This document shows positions 1 through 12,036 of a stretch of DNA of 64,000 nt, piece after piece (position 1 is the stretch's first letter; each line of letters begins with the position of its first letter). The DNA is from Symsagittifera roscoffensis (Eukaryota > Xenacoelomorpha > Acoela > Convolutidae), in the NCBI RefSeq assembly GCF_963678635.1, contig NC_087062.1, positions 56,929,970-56,993,969 of the forward strand, read 5' to 3'. The notes beneath the pieces were generated by a model. That model made no database searches. It saw only the letters and a program-made list of their open reading frames with translations, and was not told the DNA's origin. Made by a program: the position numbers and the translations under genes.

Positions 1-2032
1 ACCCTCCTAACTTGAAAAAATTTTTGACCCCTCCGGATTCGGAACCCTCCGGTTTTGTAAAAGTAGCTTTTCGGAGATTTCTTACTTTCAACCTATACCC
101 CTCCGGATACGTTCTCCGATGCAATTTTGCTCTTTCAATTAACTAGGAAGGGTATGTGCTACTTTCCTAGACCCTTCCGGATTGAAGTTAAGCCTCTTAT
201 TTGACAATTCACACTAACGGTGAAGGGTCTTATCGCTCGCCTAACTTCGGCTCGATTAAGGTTTTGCTGTGCCTTTAGCCTTCTCTTTTCGTCTAGCACA
301 GCCTAAAATTACTTTATTCAACCGCTATCCCCTTTTGTTAGGGGTATAAGGGCTTTTCTAAAAAATTTTTGTAAAACGTGAAGGGTGTACCCTTCCAAAT
401 TGAGGAATTTGCTAAAAACAATCTCAAAAAATTTTCACGCTTGTTTTCCGAAAAACTTTTGCCCTATCAGTAAGCTCAGCTAATTTCTGATCTATTGGTA
501 CCAAGATCAACTCGATATGCCCAGTATTTCCAAAGTTATTAACCAAAACGTCTTTTTCTAAAGTCAAGAAATTTCTCTCTTATAGGTTCCGCCTAACTTT
601 TTCCGCAAATCTGGTCCTTTCGACCTAAAAATTGTTGATCCGAGCTCAAAAGGCTTATACTCTTCTAGTTCAATGCAAAAGACCCGATCTAAAACGCTTT
701 TCCTGTAAAAAATTTGCAAAAAAACTATGCTACCTGTACCCCTCCGGATTGATGAATCCACCAAATCAAACACGTTAAGTTCGATTACTCTGCAACCGGG
801 AAGGCTTTCGGCTAGCGGGTTTTAAAACTTGTAGATTCACTAGTGGACGTTGTCCGAACAACTATTTTTACTGTTCTAACTCAAAAATTTCAAAAAATTT
901 TCCGAATTTTCTGAAAAAAACCAAAATTCGGTTTTTTGGTTCCAAAATAGTTCCAACCACTTCCGAACTAAACTTAACAGGTTCTATCTATTATGGTAGT
1001 TTAATTACGATGTAACACACTACTTTAGCGCTTTTTTCCTTTCAAAAATTATCGATATCTCAAAAATTGCGACTTGTGGGGGGATCAAAATATCGCTATT
1101 TTGACCCTAAAAACCGGTCTGTTTTCGTTGTTTTTCACTGAAAAACGATATAAGACTATTAATATAGGCTCTATAAGTAATAATAATAGTAATACTATAC
1201 CCCTCCGGGTTTGTTTAATATCCGAATTAAGGTGCTTAACTCGGATATTCGCAGTTCGGTGATGGGTCACTACAGTGCAGCACTGTCGAGCCCCCCACAG
1301 ATTACTATTTTAATTTTTGTACCAAAAGGGATACAAAACTTGTTAAAGATACCCAACAGTCGATTGTTGTTGTCGTTGAGCCTCTTCTTGTTGCTCCTTG
1401 TACTGCTTGCCGGATCAGTCTTCTCCCAAGACCCTTCCGAATTGAGCGCAAATCAGCTGACCCTTCCGGATTGAGCGCAATTTATCATTAACGTGCTTAA
1501 ATGCTCAAATAACCCTACAGTACAAGCCTCACAAACGGGCTACAAAACTGATCGTAACGATCTTGACTGATATAAATGCCTGTAACAACAATATATCTAT
1601 CAACAACAAACGGGGGGGTCGGATCACATCTTGTCTGGGGGGATGATTTCTACTGATTTTTTACTTTTTTTTACTGTTTTTGGTTTTTTCGGTTATTTTT
1701 TATGTTTTTTGTTTTTCTTGGGTACTATATTACTTTTTGTTTGGTTTTATATATATCTTTAAGTGTTTTTGGTCACGAACCTCTCAGGGAAAGAGGGAAT
1801 GGCCGATCCCCCCACCCTTCCTGGTTCGTGAATTTTCGGTCTTAACTAAGTTAAAAAGCTATTCACGGTAATCCGGAGGGCTTCCGCGCTCCGAACCACC
1901 CCTCCGCCCCGGCGGCTTAGGCCTAATAAGGGCGTTAATGTGAGCATCCGCTCGGCGTGGAGTGCTTGTTAACGGTTCTGCCGGTCATGATGTTAAAAAG
2001 AATAACACCCAGGAGCGCCATAAAAACATCTA
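1..2032 (+). mobile_element. 3' internal remnant of an LTR element, non-coding
   Basis: No convincing gene is seen here. The stretch runs into an LTR at 2033, and its last part (about 1690-2032) is matched in inverted orientation at 5678-6010. The last bases before the LTR, CACCCAGGAG then CCATAAAAAC, recur before the LTR at 26698 and, inverted, beside the LTR at 5677, so this is the 3' end of an element interior. It holds at least eight copies of a short motif of the form ACCC(C/T)TCCGGATT. The short open frames here look random. Confidence 0.55.
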
Positions 2033-2952
2033 TGTAACATTCGCCCGGAAAGTACATATCGACGGAAGACAAAACTAAGTCTTAAGACGACTGGCTAACG
2101 TCTAAGCAGAGCTTTGCATGCTTTTCACCGTCTCTACCAAGCCAGTACTTTTCGGTGGTCTTTCTAACATCGGGTCGACAAAAACGTTACTGCTTTCGGC
2201 TTCGGTCAAAACACTCAAATTAACTAGATTACATGCAGAAACAGTGAGCTCATGGCTGGGTCTCAGTATCCCCAGACCACGAGGTCACTCCTAAAAACAG
2301 GGCTACTACTTATTATATTACTATTGTTTTTGTTCAGTAGATAAAAATCATCATCTCCATCGAAGATGGATCAACCCTTTCCCCCAACTCCTAGCTTCTC
2401 ATCCTTATCAAAATGAATCTAGATATCAATTAAATTCAAGTCAGGACATGACAGGAAGCTAAAAGTTTATGTAACAGGATAAAAGTTTCAGTTCCTTTAC
2501 CCTTCCGGATTGATGAATCCGCTGGATCAAGCTCGTTAATCCTGATTTCCTCTTAATCCGGAAGGCCGTCTTTCACCCTTCACCGTTGTTCGCAACGGCC
2601 TTGCAACTATTGTAGCAGCACAATAGTTGCAACTCGGAGTGTTCTTCTGTTACTCTGTAACTCGTTGTCGTTTTCCGATCTCAATTTCGTAGTTGTTGTT
2701 AGCGCAGCTAATGTTGTTCTGTTTTTCTTTCTTGTTTTAGCCAAAATGGCCGTTTCTGACGTTTCTCAGAAATATGATGTCATAAATCGAATTTTTGAAA
2801 TTTTAAAATACCAGAATATTCCAGTCCTCACCGTTTGGCCAATCGTTCCAATAACGTTCTTAATTCTTAATAATCACCAATCCGGAAGGCTCGCTGCTAA
2901 AAATTTGAATTCTGCAGAGATTGCATTTTTCACATTCTGGTCGAATGTCACA
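2033..2952 (+). repeat. LTR, diverged subfamily, plus orientation
   Basis: It begins TGTAACATTCGCCC and ends GAATGTCACA. It shares scattered blocks with the 884-bp LTRs of the 14-kb element, including a CTTTTTAGTCAAAATGGCCG-like block near 2735 and a CAATCCGGAAG block near 2878. It carries an insertion-like stretch at about 2497-2640 with a 13-bp-arm hairpin. It is preceded by an internal 3' end, so it is a 3' LTR. No TACTCCC junction follows it. Confidence 0.6.
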
Positions 2953-3409
2953 TAACATACTGCCTATTTGCTATCAAATTATTTTTACTGATTGTCTTCT
3001 CTTCTTCAAACTGTTACATAACTGTTTTGACTTCGATATTAATGACTATGTTGCTGTTAGTGAATCGAGACCGGGTAACAGATCCAGTCAGAGAATTCTC
3101 TGTACCTCTTACCCGCAAATTCTGTTCCCTTGGGAGCTTTTTCCAAAGAACAATTCATAGCGTCAATAGTGTTTTAGCAAAAGTCGACATCAACTCTACA
3201 ACTACAGTCTCACAAACCAAGACTCTACTTTTCAATTTCCTTAAACAGCAACTTCAATCAACCTTCAATCTCAACAATCCATGCACTTTCTTCATCAAAT
3301 GCCGTTGCAACACATGTCGTTCCTGAACATTAACAATTTAACTCAAAGCTTGAATTACGCAAACTCAAAATTTCACTTTTATATGTAGTATCATTCACTA
3401 ATAAAGTCT

Positions 3410-3443
3410 CTTCTTCTTCTTCTTCTTCTTCTTCTTCTTCTTC
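3410..3443. repeat. (TTC)n microsatellite
   Basis: An uninterrupted run of about eleven TTC units abuts the sequence ATTCGACCAGAATGGCGG. That sequence is the end of a minus-oriented LTR copy related to the one at 4802. Confidence 0.9.
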
Positions 3444-3865
3444 ATTCGACCAGAATGGCGGTCAAAATGCAAGTCAACAACGAAAATTTATTAGCAGCAG
3501 CCGAGTGAGAAGATTGTTCCTTTTATAAAATTGCATTGTGATTTTAGTTAGTCTTTTTAGCGACACTTACTATCTATTGAGAGAGGCTTGAGTGAAAAGT
3601 ATAATAGAATATTCCAGTCTGCATGATTGTTTTTAATCAACTAAGATGACTGTTAACTTTGTGGTGACATAAAAGGCTTGAAAAATCTATTGAAGAGGGA
3701 GATTAATTCATTGTTCCTCCTAACCACCTAGCTTCTTAATTTTAGTTTGCTGGTTGGCAGGACTGTCCTGCGTCCCAACACTTTATAAACCTACGACAAA
3801 AAATTTTAAATCGAGATAATGGCACTGAATCAGAAAAGATATTTTATCTTAAGTCATATCCTCAA
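3444..3865 (-). repeat. Fragment of a minus-oriented LTR
   Basis: The first 80 or so bases (AGAATGGCGGTCAAAATG..., AGCAGCAGCCGAGTGAGA) repeat those at 4808-4880, which are the end of the minus-oriented LTR there. Similarity fades further in. The plus-oriented solo LTR at 3866 interrupts it. No gene is seen. Confidence 0.45.
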
Positions 3866-4603
3866 TGTAACATTCGACAAAAAACTACACGGTGACGGAG
3901 CGTAGAAAAGCACCTATTGACGACTGGCCGGCGTCAGCCACCCAATGTCTACTCGTTTTTTACCGTCTCGACCTAGCCAGTTGATTTTCTGGTCTGTTTA
4001 GGGCTAAGTAAAAAGTTACCATTTTCAGGCCATCAGTCAAACGACTTTTGATCAGCCTTCGTTACATGCGAAGACAACCACATAGCTGGGTATCGGATCC
4101 CCAGACTACGTGATTGCTATTAAAAACACGACTCGAATATCCTATATTTCTATGTTTTTAGTGACAGTTATATACTAAATCCATTGGAGATAGATTGACA
4201 CTTTCCTCTTCCTAGCAACTCATATTCTAAAATAACAAATAATACCGGCGTTAATTCAAATGTTTAGGACATCAGAGTAGCTAAAAAGTTAGTTTACTAT
4301 AGTCTTCCACCACATGCTAGTCTCTTGGGGCCGAGCCTCCGCTTCCGCGCTCTTCCAGTAATAATGTCTCGACCGTCTGTCTCTCGCCAACTCGGTTGTT
4401 GTTGTGTTTTTCTTCTATTTTACGGCTAAACATTACCGTTTCTGCTTTTCTCAGAAATGTAACGTCGCAATTCGAATTTTTCTAAAAAAAATTTCGAGAA
4501 TATTCCAGCCTCCTCCATATCAATATATGACGACTAAGGCCTCTAATACTGTTTTCGTGCTGCGAAGGAAGGTTCCGCTGTGCCAATCCGTGGGAATGGC
4601 ACA
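3866..4603 (+). repeat. Solo LTR of the 14-kb element family
   Basis: It begins TGTAACATTCG and ends AATGGCACA, as do the LTRs at 13456 and 26698, and it shares long blocks with them, for example the ACGGAGCGTAGAAAA, TTTTCTGGTCTGTTTAGGGC and AATAATACCGG stretches. It is shorter (738 versus about 884 bp). It is flanked by CAA on both sides, a 3-bp direct repeat. No element interior is attached, so it is probably the product of LTR-LTR recombination. Confidence 0.75.
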
Positions 4604-4801
4604 CAAGATGCAAATTAATGAAAAAAAGTAAGAAGGCAATAGCGATGTAAAATGATGTCTTTTGAAGCTTGCCGTGAGCCGATATGATGTAGATAAATAT
4701 TTTTTTTTCATGCATTTTGTAAATTCTATTCGATAACACTGTACCATTTTAATGAACTTCTCGAAGTTCAACGGGGAAATTGACCGGGCTGTCCGGGAGT
4801 A
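4604..4801 (-). mobile_element. 5' internal fragment next to the minus LTR
   Basis: Read on the minus strand, this follows the LTR ending at 4802 and starts TACTCCCGGACAG. That nearly matches the TACTCCCCGGACAG that follows the 5' LTR of the 14-kb element at 14340. It is therefore the 5' internal end of a related element, truncated at the solo LTR. No ORF of note is seen. Confidence 0.5.
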
Positions 4802-5677
4802 TGTGACATTCGGCCAGAATGGCGGTCAAAATGAATGTCAACAAGAAATTTTATTAGCAGCAGCCGAGTGAGAAAATTGAGTCTCTCCACGAAATAACAG
4901 TGTTGATCGTTCAATTTAATGAATTGAGAGGGTTCAATTTGCAGTGACGAAGAAATTTTTCAAAACTCGTTCAAAAATAAAGACACGTCACGACCATGAA
5001 ATTTCGCAGTAACTGATAATGCGCGAAAATCAAAAGAACGATTTTCGCTAGTAAAAAACAACAACGATTCTCGACAGTCAAGGAAAAAGTGAAAACTATA
5101 TTGAAATTACAATCGAGACTATCCGAATTGTAACGATTGTACAGCTACAATCGTTACGGAGCAGTTTCCAAGAATTCAGAGGGTATTGGAAAGATTTTGC
5201 TACCCTTCACGGACAGTGACAAGTCTGCCCTTCGACCGGATTTAAAAAGCCGGAAGGGTCCAGGGAAGAGACTGAAACTGAATTTTTAACATTTTTAATC
5301 TTCCGGAAATGCCCCGAGTTGAATCTATTTAAAATCTGAGTCATTTTTTAGGCTATGAGAAGCTAGGAGTTGAGGGAAAGGGTTATATGAATATGATAAT
5401 TTTTGTCTAGTGAACAAAAACAAAATTAAAATGATAATAAGGAGTGTCCTCGTACTCTGGAAATACTGAGACACAGCCATGAGGTCACTAATTTTGCAAA
5501 TTACCATGATATTTTGCGCGATCTGGCCAATAGCCTTAAAAAATAACAATTGTCGACCCGATGTTAATGGACCACACATAGAACTGGCCTTGGCAGAGAA
5601 GGTTAAAAGCATATGAATCTGTGTTTAGACGCTACCCAGTCGTTTCATAACCTAATCACTTCCGGGCGAATGTTACA
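4802..5677 (-). repeat. LTR, diverged subfamily, minus orientation
   Basis: On the minus strand it begins TGTAACATTCGCCC at 5677 and ends GAATGTCACA at 4802, the same termini as the LTR at 2033-2952. An internal 3' end lies on one side (5678-6010) and an internal 5' start on the other. One LTR is therefore shared by two internal ends, as in a tandem array or a circular-junction product. It contains a 12-bp perfect hairpin at about 5128-5157. Confidence 0.6.
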
Positions 5678-6010
5678 TGTATTTTTTTTATGGCACTCCT
5701 GGGTGTTATTCTTTTAACATCATGATCGGCAGATCCATTAACAAGCACTCCCCGCCGAGCAGATGCTCTAAATAAAGCCTTTACGAGGAGCCGGAGGGGT
5801 GGTACGGACCACGGAAGCCTTCTAGTTTCCCGGATTTAGCTGTTTAACCAATTCAAGACCGAAAATTCACGTATCGTGAAGGGTGGAGGAATCGGCCGTC
5901 CCTACGTTCCCTGAGCGGTGTATGACCAAAAATACTTAAATATGTACAAGAAATCAAACAAAAAGTAGTATAGTACCAAAAAAAATAAAACAGTGAACCG
6001 CATGTGTCAA
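5678..6010 (-). mobile_element. 3' internal end of the minus-oriented LTR element
   Basis: This is the inverted counterpart of 1690-2032. Shared blocks include the CACCCAGGAG...CCATAAAAA motif, CCGGAGGGGTGG and the GAATTTTCGGTCTT stretch. It is non-coding. The following 300 bases to 6317 hold nothing I can identify. Confidence 0.5.
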
Positions 6011-6317
6011 GTTAAAAAGCGCACCACATGCACATGTGAGTGGGGTTTTGGTCGGTTCCCATCCGTAATTTAAGTAAATACCATCTCTGAATTCGGATTT
6101 TTTCAGTTTGAAGTTGTATCTGCTCAGTGTTAAAGCATTGAGCCAGTTAGAGGCTCCTTTTTCCGAGGCCAGGTCGATTCCGTTTTTATCTGTTTCATTT
6201 AGTGAGTCAATGAGGTTTGTTTTCTTTCAATTTGTTCTATCAGTTTTCAATTTTTGATTTTCTTAAAAGTTTTTTCTTGCCGTGTTATTGCTGTAACAGG
6301 ATCTTCAGACTCCAGTA

Positions 6318-7770
6318 CTAGTGATGTTTCCTTAGGCCATTATAGATAGCTTTCATGATCAAATGGCAGCTTGATGTTACGGCGCCCATGTTGAGGGTTA
6401 AGGAAGATATCTCACGGAACTGGGGGTTAAAGGTGTCTTTACCGACTATGTTAGGTATTAATTGTTCTTTGATAGTCTTTTCATTTATTTCTATGTTTTC
6501 CATAGTGTTAGGCGCTATACTGGTAAGAAATGAAAGTTTTTCTTGAAATCCTTTAGTATAGCAGGCATAAACGTTATAGGGGGAAGTTTTAACGATTTTC
6601 GTTAGTTTTTTGCAAAATTGTGAAATGCTCATTCTGTTGAAACGCGAGGAACTTTGTACACTCAGATTCTGTTCCTATAACTGAGCCAAGCACTCGGGCG
6701 CCTGCGTTAACAGTGATTCCTGTGTTTTCGATGATTTTCTCAGCAAAGAGTTTTCATATTTGACAATAAGTTGACAATGAGTTGGCAACCTAGTCATACA
6801 ATTTTATCGTCTGTGTCAATTTTATCGTCAATTTTATCGTATGTGGACGGTTCGTCTGTGTACCATTTCTGGGTTACATAATTACTGATAAAAAGATTTA
6901 TGAGGGGTATTATGGCTAGACCGTATATGGCCATTGCTAGTGGGTCCCCCTGGGTTGCCTCTTCTTGAGAGTAGCTAGTTTTTTTTAATGAACAGATTAG
7001 ATGGATTAGATGGAGTTCTTAATCGCTTTGAAAGAGATGTGAAGGTAATTATGATGTTTTTTAATGCCAGCTTTCGATTAAGCGAGTTGAAAGCGTATTC
7101 GGCATCTATCAGTAAAACAGCGTCGGTGGCATTTTCGATGATTGCAATGCCATATTTTTGTCCTTCACAAAGTTGGTAATTTGAACTGAGCGACTTGGTT
7201 TCGTTTTTTAGGCATTTGGTTATTGTTCGTCCTATTATCCTACGCATAACTTCTCCTATGCCTCTGGGTCTTACTCCTGGATTCTTATCTACCTGCATTA
7301 TATGGTTCCGCTATTTCTGGTTTTAGTTCTCCGGTAGTCAATTCTTTTTGCAATTTTTGCAAATGTTTTTGAAATCTCACCTGATTGTTACCCAAAGTGT
7401 GTTGGAATACGCTCCATTCATTTGCATCAAAGCCAGGTATTCCATGAGATCGGTCCGTTCTCATGGCTGCTTGATATGTTGACCGTTTATCTGATCAAAT
7501 ATCAATGGATGGAAAGGAAATGTTTTATTTGAGACTGGTGTAATATAGTTCTCATCAATTGGTTCAGATGGTGGGTACTTCTCTATAAAAGTCTGTTCTA
7601 CTGTCTTACCTATGGCAATCTCGTCGAGCAAAAGAACGCCTTTGGAGGTGTCCCTTAGTTTTGCTATTGCGCTTGATTTTTTTCTAGCATTGAGCTGTTG
7701 TGCTTCAATTTCAGTTTTTTTTTCTACTTCCTTTTGTCCAGCAAATTTGCAGTGCCTTCATTTCGTTATA
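6318..7770 (-). pseudogene. Broken reverse transcriptase of a retroelement
   Basis: Read on the minus strand, pieces in changing frames follow the order of one polymerase. First comes a KYPPSEP...FHPLIFDQING segment (about 7560-7480). Next is VDKNPGVRPRGIGEVMRRIIG with QLCEGQ and DAEYAFNSLNR (7298-7040). Then, after a frame change, come ATQGDPLAMAIYGLA and WYTDE, which is the catalytic Y-x-D-D region gone bad (about 6960-6850). Last is a thumb-like segment with CYTKGFQEKLSFL (6632-6318). The order and motifs support an RT of a family with the GIGE and TQGDPLAM signatures; I cannot name the clade. Frameshifts and the WYTDE change show it is dead. Confidence 0.6.
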
Positions 7771-9740
7771 TAGGTCATCCAGGTCTACGTCTTTTTAACT
7801 TGCCTTGCTATTGTTTTGAAAAAGATCTATCGCTTTCGGAATTGTTTTGCACATTATTAAGTGTGGAAAAATCATTGCTGCGTGCATTGCGAAGGTATTT
7901 CGTTATTTTCTATTAAGTTCTGTTCAGAGTACTATTGAGGGTTTCAATGAAGTTCTAACCAATTATAACTTTTGATAAGATCATAAATGCATATTTTTCT
8001 GCTGGTTTCTATGAGTTCTGGATAGGGGTTTGACCATGGGTCTTGTGTTGTTCTAGGTTCTATAGTGAAGGGCTCTCTTTAGTTTTGTGAGTGTGGGGCA
8101 GTTGAAGGGTGAGGGTGCAGTTGGAGGAGCGTGGTTGGAGCTAGGATTGGGGGATTACATTCATGCGTGTAGTTGGCTGAATGAAAATGGGAGGTGCAGC
8201 GATGACAGCTGAAATCGTCATGGTGATCACTGATTTTACATGCATGTAGCCTGGGCATGTGAAGCACCAAACACTTTTGCCTCGCAAGCTGTTTTTACAA
8301 CAAAAGCAATGTGTTTGAGTAGCCATTTCAGGAAGGACGACGGCTTCAAGGAACCGAGAGAATTTATAGATTCAATTTGCGAGAAAAGTGATAGAGAATT
8401 CATTACCGTAGCGCGAAAAATGGATGTCATCACGGCAGAACATTTGAGGTCTTAGATTTAGGTTGAGGTTAGGTGAAACAATAAGTGTATGTGGGTGTAC
8501 AAATCTATTTATCAAATTAAACAACACATGATTATGAATATAAATTTTGCAATTTATTTCAGTTCTGAATTGTTTTGGGGATGATCAGTGTCTTGGGCTG
8601 AAACTTGTTAGTGACAAAGTTAATCGTATTTTCCACTGCTGTTCTTATTCTTGTGGATGCAGCCTGTTGTCATTGTATCCAGCAACTATTGTTATTGTTT
8701 TAAGGCGCTTTAGTCTGTATCGCAAAACTGTTTCAAACAGATCATGAAAGGTAGCGCCGCGGTAGAATTGAATTGTTGATTTTACTAGAGCTGGTTTGAT
8801 TTATTTGGTCTTTGAAGTCCCCATAACTATTTTCTGTGAGAATTCAGGGATTCGTCTTGCCTGGAATCGCAGCACAGACAACCGGGGCGAGAATGGAAGC
8901 ACTTTGGGGTGATTTATGAAAACTTTCATTGGAAGCACTTTGGGGTGATTTATGAAAACTTTCAATTAGGATTTAAGACTGCTCAGCCAAGGGCAATGGA
9001 GACAAAAAAAAAGAGTATAAAATGGTACAACCTAACTGTTAATTAAAAAAACTAAATGTTGAACCAAAATTTTCGTATGTTTTGATAGAAAACAACCAGG
9101 GGCCCATTCAAAACTGGATGTACGTGTTTGATAATAAAAAAAATTTGCTATACTGATGCGACACAAAAAATGTGGTTACAAAATTACAAAAATTGGACTT
9201 TGCCGAAAAACTCTGTTTTTTTACTAAAACAATTGAGATGACAAAAAACATTTAGAGATGTTCAATTTCCCAAGGAGATAACTTTTATTTTTCAAATTAA
9301 AAATTTGCTGCTTCTGCAGGACCAAATATTGCAACCAGTTCTTTCAATTGAAATTTTCATCTCAGATTTGACTGTGTAAATTTTAAAATAACACAAAAAA
9401 GTTCTAAGAAACAGTTAACAGACTTTCATAAATCCATAAGATTTTTCTCCAAAAAGCAGATTGTGACCGCTTAAGCAGAGAAGATTCCAAAAACCTGACT
9501 TGTTTTAGGGCGATAAATTTTTTTTTTGAACAAACTAGACATCGCAAAAAATAAAGGTAGGCTTTCACTTACCTGTTGTTTCTATGATATCAGATTTGAC
9601 AGAATAGATAGCAAAAAGCGTCCAAAAAACAGTCAACAAATCAAAAACTTGACATTTCAAAATATCGTAGCATTTTGTTAGAAAAAAAGGGAAGAGCCGC
9701 TTATGCAGCACAAATTAATGCAACCTGTAATTTCAATGAT
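7449..9740. repeat. Tandem duplication, copy A (2.3 kb)
   Basis: This unit is repeated almost base for base about 2298 bp downstream at 9747-12036, starting at ATCGGTCCGTTCTCATGG. It contains the 5' part of the broken RT (7449-8036, minus), a frameshifted zinc-finger ORF (8079-8330, minus), and non-coding AT-rich DNA. It has a small local duplication of a GGAAGCACTTTGGGGTGATT unit near 8895-8955, which is kept in copy B. Differences are point changes and homopolymer lengths. Confidence 0.9.
8079..8330 (-). pseudogene. Frameshifted PHD-like zinc finger, copy A
   Basis: On the minus strand one frame gives THCFCCKNSLRGKSVWCFTC then PGYMH. The remaining ligands (HACKISDHHDDFSCHRC) lie in the next frame. 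Together this is the C-x2-C, C-x2-C, H, C, C-x2-C spacing of a PHD finger, like that at the N-terminus of the CR1-like ORF1 at 34108. The same frame break is present in the copies at 10377 and 29871, so it predates the duplications. It is probably a remnant of a LINE ORF1. The neighbouring RT fragments are not obviously from the same element. Confidence 0.45.
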
Positions 9741-9746
9741 TCTAAA

Positions 9747-12036
9747 ATCGGTCCGTTCTCATGGCTGCTTGATATGTTGACCGTTTATCTGATCAAATAT
9801 CAATGGATGGAAAGGAATTGTTTTAATTGAGACTGGTGTAATATAGTTCTCATCAATTGGTTCAGATGGTGGGTACTTCTCTATAAAAGTTTGTTCTACT
9901 GTCTCACCTATGGCAATCTCGTCGAGCAAAAGAACGCCTTTGGAGGTGTCCCTTAGTTTTGCTATTGCGCTTGATTTTTTTCTAGCATTGAACTGTTGTG
10001 CTTCAATTTCAGTTTTTTTTCTACTTCCTTTTGTCCAGCAAATTTGCAGTGCCTTCATTTCGTTATATAGGTCATCCAGGTCTACGTCTTGCTTAACTTG
10101 CCTTGCTATTGTTTTGAAAAAGATCTATCACTTTCGGAATTGTTTTGCACATTATTAAGTGTGGAAAAATCATTGCTGCGTGCATTGCGAAGGTAATTCG
10201 TTATTTTCTATTGTGTTCTGTTCAGAGTACTATTGAGGGTTTCAATGAAGTTCTAACCAATTATAACTTTTGATAAGATCATAAATGCATATTTTTCTGC
10301 TGGTTTCTATGAGTTCTGGCTAGGGGTTTGACTATGGGTCTTGTGTTGTTCTAGGTTCTATAGTGAAGGGCTCTCTTTAGTTTTGTGAGTGTGGGGCAGT
10401 TGAAGGGTGAGGGTGCAGTTGGAGGAGCGTGGTTGGAGCTAGGATTGGGGGATTACATTCATGCGTGTAGTTGGCTGAATGAAAATGGGAGGTGCAGCGA
10501 TGACAGCTGAAATCGTCATGGTGATCACTGATTTTACATGCATGTAGCCTGGGCATGTGAAGCACCAAACACTTTTGCCTCGCAAGCTGTTTTTACAACA
10601 AAAGCAATGTGTTTGAGTAGCCTTTTCAGGAAGGACGACGGCTTCAAGGAACCGAGAGAATTTATAGATTCAATTTGCGAGAAAAGTGATAGAGAATTCA
10701 TTACCGTAGAGCGAAAAATGGATGTCATCACGGCAGAACATTTGAGGTCTTAGATTTAGGTTGAGGTTAGGTGAAACAATAAGTGTATGTGGGTGTACAA
10801 ATCTATTTATCAAATTAAACAACACATGATTATGAATATAAATTTTGCAATTTATTTCAGTTCTGAATTGTTTTGGGGATGATCAGTGTCTTGGGCTGAA
10901 ACTTGTTAGTGACAAAGTTAATCGTATTTTCCACTGCTGTTCTAGTTTTTGTGGATGCAGCCTGTTGCCATTGTATCCAGCAACTATTGTTATTGTTTTT
11001 AGGCGCTTTAGTCTGTATCGCAAAACTGTTTCAAACAGATCATGAAACGTAGCGCCGCGGTAGAATTGAATTGTTGATTTTACTAGAGCTGGTTTGATTT
11101 ATTTGGTCTTTGAAGTCCCCATAACTATTTTCTGTGAGAATTCAGGGATTCGTCTTGCCTGGAATCGCAGCACAGACAACCGAGGCGAGAATGGAAGCAC
11201 TTTGGGGTGATTTATGAAAACTTTCAATGGAAGCACTTTGGGGTGATTTATGAAAACTTTCAATTAGGATTTAAGACTGCTCAGCCAAGGACAATGGAGA
11301 CAAAAAAGAGTAAAAATTGGTACAACCTAACTGTTAATTAAAAAAAACTATATGTTGAACCAAAATTTTCGTATGTTTTGATAGAAAACAACCAGGGGCC
11401 CATTCAAAGCTGGATGTACGTGTTTGATAATAAAAAAATTTGCTATACTGATGCGACACAAAAAATGTGGTTACAAAATTACAAAAATAGGACTTTGCCG
11501 AAAATTTTTTTTTTTTTTACTAAAACAATTGAGAAGACAAAAAACATTTAGAGATGTTCAATTTCCCAAAGAGATAACTTTTTTTTTTCAAATTGAAAAT
11601 TTGCTACTTCTGCAGGACCAAATATTGCAACCAGTTCTTTCAATTGAAATTTTCATCTCAGATTTGACTGTGTAAATTTTAAAATAACACAAAAAAGTTC
11701 TAAGAAACAGTTAACAGACTTTCATAAATCCATAAGATTTTTCTCCAAAAAGCAGATTGTGACCGCTTAAGCAGAGAAGATTCCAAAAACCTGACTTGTT
11801 TTAGGGCGATAAATTTTTTTATTGAACAAACTGGACATCGCAAAAAATAAAGGTAGGCTTTCACTTACCTGTTGTTTCTATGATATCAGATTTGACAGAA
11901 TAGATAGCAAAAAGCGTCCAAAAAACAGTCAACAAATCAAAAACTTGACATTTCAAAATATCGTTGCATTTTGTTAGAAAAAAAAGGGAAGAGCCGCTTA
12001 TGCAGCACAAATTAATGCAACCTGTAATTTCAATGA
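9747..12036. repeat. Tandem duplication, copy B (2.3 kb)
   Basis: Second copy of 7449-9740. It keeps a 99-codon minus-strand open frame (10058-9759) from the 5' part of the broken RT, containing EKYPPSEPIDENYITP and PFHPLIFDQING. In copy A that frame is broken by a homopolymer change. Beyond 12036 the sequence continues as the larger repeat shared with 36240 onward. Confidence 0.9.
10377..10630 (-). pseudogene. Frameshifted PHD-like zinc finger, copy B
   Basis: Same gene remnant as at 8079-8330, with only a few base changes and the same frame break after the first half of the metal-binding pattern. Confidence 0.45.

Noticed and set aside
1..6000. Short ORFs of 60-105 codons in the first 6 kb
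   Set aside because: They lie in LTR and leader-type sequence, are not kept in the inverted or direct copies, and have no motifs.
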